In this document: positions 5,043 through 6,240 of the stretch, piece by piece | Layout: the number at the start of each line of letters is the position of its first letter | Numbering within the stretch: position 1 is the first letter of the stretch | Assembly (NCBI GenBank): GCA_000753945.1 | Contig: JQOA01000093.1 | Span: 1,193-7,432 of the forward strand | From: Smithella sp. D17 | Lineage (GTDB): Bacteria; Desulfobacterota; Syntrophia; Syntrophales; Smithellaceae | Reading direction: 5' to 3' | DNA: 6,240 bases | Position numbers and translations under genes: made by a program | Notes under the pieces: generated by a model | Seen by the model: the letters and a program-made list of their open reading frames with translations, nothing else | What the model was told of the DNA's origin: nothing | Databases searched by the model: none

Positions 5043-5822
5043 TTACTTTCCGATGAAATTACCGTCTCTTTTTTCCAAAAACGAGATAACCGCTTCCGTC
5101 GCATCATGGCTGGGGATACAGACCCCCTGCATATATAGCTCCAGATCCTGGTTTATGCAAAAATTACCGCTTAAAGCATTGTCGATGGCTGCCTTAGACA
5201 TGGAAAGCGCCAGAGGAGCTCTTTTAGCGAGTTTGGTTGCCAAAACCATGGCCTCGTCCATTAACTTGTCATCCGGCACAACCTTGGTGACCATTCCTAT
5301 CTCATAAGCTCTTTTAGCATCGATTCTCTCGCCGGTAAGAATGAGTTCTTTGGCCTTTGACGGACCGATAAGTTTTGTAAGTCTGTAGGTTCCACCCGCA
5401 TCCGGCACCAATCCTAAAGTGGTGTAAGCCATTGCGAATTTAGCGGTTTCCGAAGCGATGATAAAATCGCTGGCAACAGCTATATCACAGCCGTTGCCGA
5501 CAGCGTGTCCCCTGACCGCCGATATTACGGGTTGTCTCATTTTTTCAAATGAAAAAGTGACCTGGACTTTTTTGATAAACCATCGCATCCATGCCGGGCT
5601 GGCGTCTTTCAAAGAGGCTGCAAAGCTCAGATTGATTCCGGCACAAAATGAGTCTCCCGCCCCCGTGATGATGAGTACTCTAACATCCTCATCCTTATCT
5701 ATCTGAGGTATGAGTTCGAAGAGTTCATCGTACGTTTTGGCATCGAGAGAATTCTTTGACTCCGGTCTGTTAAAAGTCAGGATTCCAATCTTGTTTTCTT
5801 TTGTGAATATCAAATTTTCCAT
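5043..5822 (-). CDS. Enoyl-CoA hydratase/isomerase (crotonase) family protein
   Basis: The 259-residue protein is a typical crotonase-fold enzyme acting on CoA thioesters. The oxyanion-hole segments are CAGINL (A61-G62) and HAVGNGCD (G109), followed by SDFIIAS, LGLVPDAGGTYRL and ILTGERIDA. Compared with enoyl-CoA hydratase 1, the first catalytic glutamate is replaced by D113 and the second (E164 in rat) by Y133. An aspartate, D141, stands in the VPDAGG motif, as in PaaG-type isomerases and dienoyl-CoA isomerases. This points to an isomerase or a specialised hydratase more than to a standard beta-oxidation hydratase; the substrate cannot be named. The ATG at 5822 is preferred because AGGAG (5830-5834) lies seven bases upstream and MENLIFTKENKIGIL matches the family N-terminus; an in-frame extension to 5876 would add 18 unlikely residues. 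It is monocistronic in this view, convergent to the membrane-protein gene. Confidence 0.92.
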   Translation of the reverse strand: MENLIFTKENKIGILTFNRPESKNSLDAKTYDELFELIPQIDKDEDVRVLIITGAGDSFCAGINLSFAASLKDASPAWMRWFIKKVQVTFSFEKMRQPVISAVRGHAVGNGCDIAVASDFIIASETAKFAMAYTTLGLVPDAGGTYRLTKLIGPSKAKELILTGERIDAKRAYEIGMVTKVVPDDKLMDEAMVLATKLAKRAPLALSMSKAAIDNALSGNFCINQDLELYMQGVCIPSHDATEAVISFLEKRDGNFIGK

Positions 5823-5840
5823 AGGGACTCTCCTTTTTGT

Positions 5841-5851
5841 TGTTAATAACA
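5841..5851. promoter_or_regulatory. Short palindrome TGTTAATAACA in the leader of the crotonase-family gene
   Basis: The palindrome has two perfect five-base arms around one central base. It lies a few bases upstream of the Shine-Dalgarno site in the presumed untranslated leader. It could be a repressor site, but short AT-rich palindromes are common. Confidence 0.25.
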
Positions 5852-5914
5852 GCGTGATTTGGAATACAGCATACATACCTACTTGTAATTAGCGTAAAAA
5901 ATCAAAACATGTTA

Positions 5915-5943
5915 AAATTAAGCGTATTGTGCTTAAATGTCAA
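5915..5943 (-). promoter_or_regulatory. Sigma70-type promoter candidate for the crotonase-family gene
   Basis: On the minus strand, a perfect -35 TTGACA (5938-5943) is followed after 17 bases by TAATTT (5915-5920), a modest -10. The predicted start of transcription would leave a leader of roughly 85 bases before the ATG at 5822. The -10 match is weak, so the call depends mainly on the -35 and position. Confidence 0.45.
5918..5936. promoter_or_regulatory. Candidate operator TTAAGC-N7-GCTTAA within the promoter spacer
   Basis: A perfect six-base inverted repeat, TTAAGC (5918-5923) and GCTTAA (5931-5936), is separated by GTATTGT. It covers most of the spacer between the proposed -35 and -10 and overlaps the -10 edge. 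A dimeric repressor bound there would block RNA polymerase. The matching regulator gene is not in the window. Confidence 0.35.
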
Positions 5944-6102
5944 GGTTAGAAATGTCTCGAATAAAATGTTATCAGAGCAATTCTGCAAATTCAGCAAAAA
6001 TGTTTAATTCTTAGTAGCGAAGTGTTGACCTGTTATATCCCCAACTCCTACCCTCCATGATAATAACTCAAACAGTTGTCTGAAATATGCCTTTGGAAAT
6101 AA

Positions 6103-6133
6103 TTGGTAAATATGCTAAAAACTTGCCTATAAT
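6103..6133 (+). promoter_or_regulatory. Promoter candidate for the flavoprotein gene
   Basis: A perfect -10 TATAAT (6128-6133) stands 35 bases before the start codon at 6169. The best upstream partner is TTGGTA (6103-6108, four of six), with a rather long 19-base spacer. The -10 is convincing; the -35 is not. Confidence 0.45.
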
Positions 6134-6168
6134 AACAACCGGCTTCAGTTACGCAAAGGTGATTGTTA

Positions 6169-6240
6169 ATGAATAAAATTCTTATTCTTTTCGCCCATCC
6201 GCGTTTTGAAAAATCCAAGACGAATCGCGCACTGCTAAAA
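6169..6240 (+). CDS. Flavodoxin-fold NAD(P)H:quinone oxidoreductase-like protein, N-terminal end only
   Basis: Only the first 24 codons are in the window and the frame is open at the right edge. The peptide MNKILILFAHPRFEKSKTNR has the first beta strand and phosphate-binding loop (ILFAHPxxxxSxxNRAL) of the Flavodoxin_2 family, which includes NQO1, MdaB and KefF-type FMN/FAD-dependent quinone reductases. Such proteins reduce quinones or related electrophiles in the cytoplasm, or act as KefF-like partners of potassium-efflux systems. The start is supported by AAAGGTGA (6155-6162) six bases upstream and a TATAAT box at 6128-6133. It is transcribed divergently from the crotonase-family gene. The exact subfamily cannot be decided from 24 residues. 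Confidence 0.75.
   Translation, partial: MNKILILFAHPRFEKSKTNRALLK

Larger units (their letters stand above)
5823..6168. other. Divergent intergenic region between crotonase-family and flavoprotein genes
   Basis: This 346-bp AT-rich stretch contains no recognisable gene. It holds the leader and promoter candidate of the minus-strand crotonase-family gene on the left and a promoter candidate of the plus-strand flavoprotein gene on the right. The middle (about 5950-6090) shows nothing I can assign. Confidence 0.6.

Noticed and set aside
5023..5046. GTAAAAG/CTTTTAC inverted repeat at the end of the crotonase-family gene as a minus-strand terminator
   Set aside because: The stem is AT-rich and short, and it is not followed by a U tract on the minus strand.
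5823..5876. 18-residue N-terminal extension of the crotonase-family protein
   Set aside because: The extension runs through the Shine-Dalgarno site of the better start at 5822 and has no family similarity.

Overview
The window reads like chromosomal DNA of an anaerobic bacterium, most likely from the former Deltaproteobacteria (Desulfobacterota), possibly near Syntrophus/Smithella. That placement is inferred, not proven. It rests on the siroheme-dependent haem genes (radical-SAM protein plus AsnC-like siroheme decarboxylase), an acyl-CoA-metabolism gene, and GC-rich palindromic intergenic repeats of a kind familiar in that group. No tRNA, rRNA, CRISPR array, phage gene or canonical transposase is visible.

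Left part (1-966): the last 33 codons of a SPASM-type radical-SAM protein of the AhbC/AhbD/NirJ type are followed, on the same strand, by a complete Lrp/AsnC-fold siroheme decarboxylase subunit (AhbA/AhbB type). Together they belong to the alternative haem route from siroheme. The two genes are separated by a 393-bp unit (117-509). It consists of a small GIY-YIG nuclease gene with a palindromic repeat on each side, and the two repeats share the same outer and inner ends in inverted orientation. Removing the unit leaves about 24 bp between the haem genes, which is normal operon spacing, so it looks like an insertion into a haem operon. This is the most interesting object in the window.

Middle (967-3821): a repeat-rich 197-bp spacer carries a hairpin with the same 14-base core as the left repeat of the GIY-YIG unit. 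Next comes a full-length DNA polymerase I gene. Its 5'-3' exonuclease and polymerase domains keep all their catalytic residues. The 3'-5' exonuclease fold has lost all four catalytic acids, so proofreading should be absent.

Right part (3822-6240): an AT-richer, mostly featureless 347-bp gap precedes an unrecognised membrane protein with about seven helices, which ends in a strong intrinsic terminator. Convergent to it is an enoyl-CoA hydratase/isomerase family gene on the minus strand, with a good Shine-Dalgarno site and a plausible promoter that has a perfect inverted repeat in its spacer. Divergent from that gene, at the right edge, begins a flavodoxin-fold NAD(P)H:quinone oxidoreductase-like gene, of which only 24 codons are present.

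Apart from the haem pair, the genes do not form an obvious joint pathway; they look like neighbouring, separately transcribed units.
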